In this document: positions 62,275-64,000 of the stretch, piece after piece
Position numbering within the stretch: position 1 is the stretch's first letter
How the letters are laid out: each line of letters opens with the position of its first letter
Assembly: GCF_002201515.1 (NCBI RefSeq)
Contig: NZ_CP021421.1
Span: 806,001-870,000 of the forward strand
Direction of reading: 5' to 3'
DNA length: 64,000 nt
Source: Muribaculum intestinale
GTDB taxonomy: Bacteria > Bacteroidota > Bacteroidia > Bacteroidales > Muribaculaceae
Notes under the pieces: generated by a model
The model's database searches: none
What the model was told of the DNA's origin: nothing
Seen by the model: the letters and a program-made list of their open reading frames with translations, nothing else
Made by a program: the position numbers and the translations under genes

Positions 62275-62952
62275 TTAGTTCACACCGATGTTGATCTGCT
62301 TGGCCGTCTTGTCGGGACGCTCAAGCATACCGGAGGAAAGTTTGCCGTCGACAAACTTACAGCGAGAAATCTTATCGCCGGGATTAAGCTGAAGTGAATT
62401 TCCGTTGTGGAGATCCAGAGTATATGATTTAGTAACCTTAATGTCACCATTGGGGCCGTGGGGCCGACCGTTCTTTGCCGGGCCGGTATACAATCCGTAG
62501 GGAAGAGCATATCCGTTAAGATAATTGGACGCTGCCGGCTGTTTTACCTCCTTGTCAGTAGCAGGCGCAGCCTGTGGTTCGGCTGCCGGTTCCTCTACTA
62601 CCACGGCAGTGTCGGTTTTTTCAGCCTCATTCACAGTAACGGAATCAGTGGTCTGCACCGGAGTCTCCTCTACCACAACTGTAGTGTCGGCTACGGCTAC
62701 AGACTCGGCCACATCCGATTTACCGGAGAATACACCGGTACTAAATAATCCTATAGCCACAGCAGCTACTACACCGGCAGCTATTCCGCCGAAGATGAGG
62801 CCTTTTGAGCCGCCCTTCACCTCGACTATCATATCTTTCTTACAGTCGGGGCACACCTTGTCGGCGCCGTCGGCTATCTCAAAAGTCTTATTCTCGTTGG
62901 CTGTCTTACAGTTGCCAACGTTCATGCAACGATATTTCTTTACGTTTGCCAT
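62275..62952 (-). CDS. Zinc-ribbon membrane-anchor protein with MORN-like C-terminus
   Basis: This 225-residue protein has an unusual order. A cytoplasmic zinc ribbon (CMNVGNC near residue 9 and CPDCKKD near 34) is followed by a single membrane helix (about 52-74, GLIFGGIAAGVVAAVAIGLF). Next comes an acidic Val/Glu/Ala/Thr-rich linker (about 80-140). The C-terminal domain starts LPYGLYTGPAKNGRPHGPNG, which resembles a MORN repeat (YxGxxxNGxxHGxG), and continues to GVN. The topology would place the MORN-like part outside the cytoplasm. It follows the partial upstream gene by 64 bases. Possibly a scaffold linking both sides of the membrane; unproven. Confidence 0.75.
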   Translation of the reverse strand: MANVKKYRCMNVGNCKTANENKTFEIADGADKVCPDCKKDMIVEVKGGSKGLIFGGIAAGVVAAVAIGLFSTGVFSGKSDVAESVAVADTTVVVEETPVQTTDSVTVNEAEKTDTAVVVEEPAAEPQAAPATDKEVKQPAASNYLNGYALPYGLYTGPAKNGRPHGPNGDIKVTKSYTLDLHNGNSLQLNPGDKISRCKFVDGKLSSGMLERPDKTAKQINIGVN

Positions 62953-63016
62953 TGCTTTCTTATATTCTTGATTTATTTTTCTTATTATTCCTTAAAAAGT
63001 GCAATGCACATACGGC

Positions 63017-64000
63017 TTAGCGCTGGGGACGGTATTCGCCTATGATTTTCTTGGCGGCCATGGTCCAATTGACAAAGTCGTTGTAGCGCGACTTGGGAGT
63101 AGGATTCTCATCCTTTATCACCTTGCCTACTGTAGCCATAAACTCGGCGTCGGTCTCCTTAAGTTTATCCTGAATAGCCTTGAGCGCGGCAGGATCCACA
63201 TCTTGTAATCGAGAGGCAAGAGCCTCGCGGGCTATACGTATTGTCTCCTTTCCATGCTCCTCGATAAGACGGTCATCATAAGCCATGTCGGTAAACTTGG
63301 AATATCCCCATGACACTATATCAGATTCACCAAAGATATCTTCTTCGCCGGCGGCACCCCACTGTTCGGTACTTTTAGTATCAAACTTGATTGCACCCAG
63401 ACCAAGTGCCATCATCATATAAGGCATTACCTCGGCACGGAGCTGGTCGGGAGTCTTCGGAGGAAGTGCTGTCAGACTGCGGAAATCCTCAGCCTTACCC
63501 TCTGATGTAAGTACAATCGAGTTGGCTGGATTGGATACAATCAGACGGTCGAACTCAGCCTTAAGCATGGGCAGAGAGCCGATAGCACGCATCGGGAATC
63601 CGTTCTCGACAATCATCAATGTAATCTCGTTGGCACGGGTACCCTCTGTGCTGACAATCACGGATGCGCCCGAACCGCCGGGGATAGCACCTTCGAGCTT
63701 GCGCTTAAGTTCGTCGGCAAACTGCATGAGTGCCGGATCCTTGGCCTTGGGCAGAGTGACAAGCACACGCTTCAGAAGAATATTCTTACCTACCTCCGGT
63801 GCCGGAGTATTGGCGTTGTTGAGCTGAATCTCGTTCTGGTTGATTTCAAGGAAAGCACCGCTCGCCTGGATGATATCCTGAGCGAATTTGGCAAGCGCCA
63901 TGTCGTTGCCTCCAAATTTGTGCTGGAGACGTTCGAGGATAGGCACATCAAGCACTTTCTCTGTGCGTTCTACAAGGAGATCGTTGTGGAACGTGCGGAT
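63017..64000 (-). CDS. C-terminal part of a large uncharacterised protein
   Basis: The frame is open to the window edge (327 residues visible; codons in phase from base 64000), so the start is outside. A GTG within it at 63955 is not needed as a start. The visible part reads FHNDLLVERTEKVLDVPILE, then LVTLPKAKDPALMQFADELK, EITLMIVENGFPMRAIGSLP, ALPPKTPDQLRAEVMPYMMM, and a helical C-terminus. The FPMRAI segment recalls the C-terminal half of bacterial tubulin-like (Tubulin_2) proteins, but I cannot confirm this without the GTPase half. It heads the visible part of the operon that ends with the FGE-like gene. Confidence 0.7.
   Translation of the reverse strand: MRTFHNDLLVERTEKVLDVPILERLQHKFGGNDMALAKFAQDIIQASGAFLEINQNEIQLNNANTPAPEVGKNILLKRVLVTLPKAKDPALMQFADELKRKLEGAIPGGSGASVIVSTEGTRANEITLMIVENGFPMRAIGSLPMLKAEFDRLIVSNPANSIVLTSEGKAEDFRSLTALPPKTPDQLRAEVMPYMMMALGLGAIKFDTKSTEQWGAAGEEDIFGESDIVSWGYSKFTDMAYDDRLIEEHGKETIRIAREALASRLQDVDPAALKAIQDKLKETDAEFMATVGKVIKDENPTPKSRYNDFVNWTMAAKKIIGEYRPQR

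Noticed and set aside
1..64000. CRISPR arrays, rRNA genes, insertion sequences
   Set aside because: No regularly spaced repeat of 24-40 bases, no rRNA-like stretch and no transposase frame were seen on either strand.

Overview
The window looks like a piece of a Bacteroidales chromosome, most likely from a gut Muribaculaceae-type organism. This is an inference from several traits: a SusC/SusD pair, promoters of the Bacteroidetes type (TTTG, about 20 bases, TAnnTTTG), almost no Shine-Dalgarno sequences, a Na+-pumping methylmalonyl-CoA decarboxylase, a DUF3256 protein, and secreted proteins with C-terminal tails of the Por/type IX kind. Base composition is moderately GC-rich in genes and AT-rich between them. 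No phage, insertion sequence, rRNA or CRISPR array is visible.

Layout. 1-5.2 kb: end of endonuclease III, two small membrane proteins (TRIC/UPF0126 and GtrA), a patatin lipase overlapping a cytoplasmic GH13 amylase, and prs. 5.2-10.5 kb, minus strand: a 1065-residue secreted SGNH esterase/beta-helix protein, then an acyltransferase overlapping a ThiF-like protein that lacks its zinc cysteines. 10.5-12.1 kb: a Yip1-like protein, smpB, tRNA-Leu(TAA), a strong terminator and an unexplained 103-base foldable element. 12.1-17.8 kb, minus strand: a beta-glucan utilisation locus (GH16, SusC, SusD). 17.8-21.6 kb: a patchwork of duplicated and decayed genes around a zeta-toxin/antitoxin-like pair and PepSY-like proteins. 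21.6-23.5 kb: dnaK.

23.8-28.6 kb, plus strand: methylmalonyl-CoA epimerase, then the carboxyltransferase, gamma, biotin-carrier and beta subunits of the Na+-translocating decarboxylase, which together turn methylmalonyl-CoA into propionyl-CoA and export Na+. 28.8-39.9 kb: aspS, a Nif3-like protein, a coiled-coil zinc-ribbon protein, an NhaC antiporter, large secreted proteins, and rpsU-xerC-hpf. 39.9-46.2 kb: a GH95 alpha-L-fucosidase divergent from an unusual membrane-spanning regulator that joins a periplasmic propeller directly to an AraC-type DNA-binding domain. Two direct repeats between them look like its operator. 46.2-53.7 kb, minus strand: der, a DEAD-box helicase, a DUF3256 protein, xseA, xseB, a type 2 trpB and ruvA.

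53.8-57.7 kb: three secreted phosphatases (inositol-polyphosphate type, alkaline, metallophosphatase) that may scavenge phosphate from phytate. 57.8-64 kb, minus strand and running off the window: an operon of at least six genes ending in an FGE-like protein. Its members include a zinc-ribbon/membrane-anchor protein, an NTF2-like protein, two unrecognised secreted proteins and the C-terminal part of a large unknown protein. This operon and the fucosidase regulator are the best candidates for undescribed biology.
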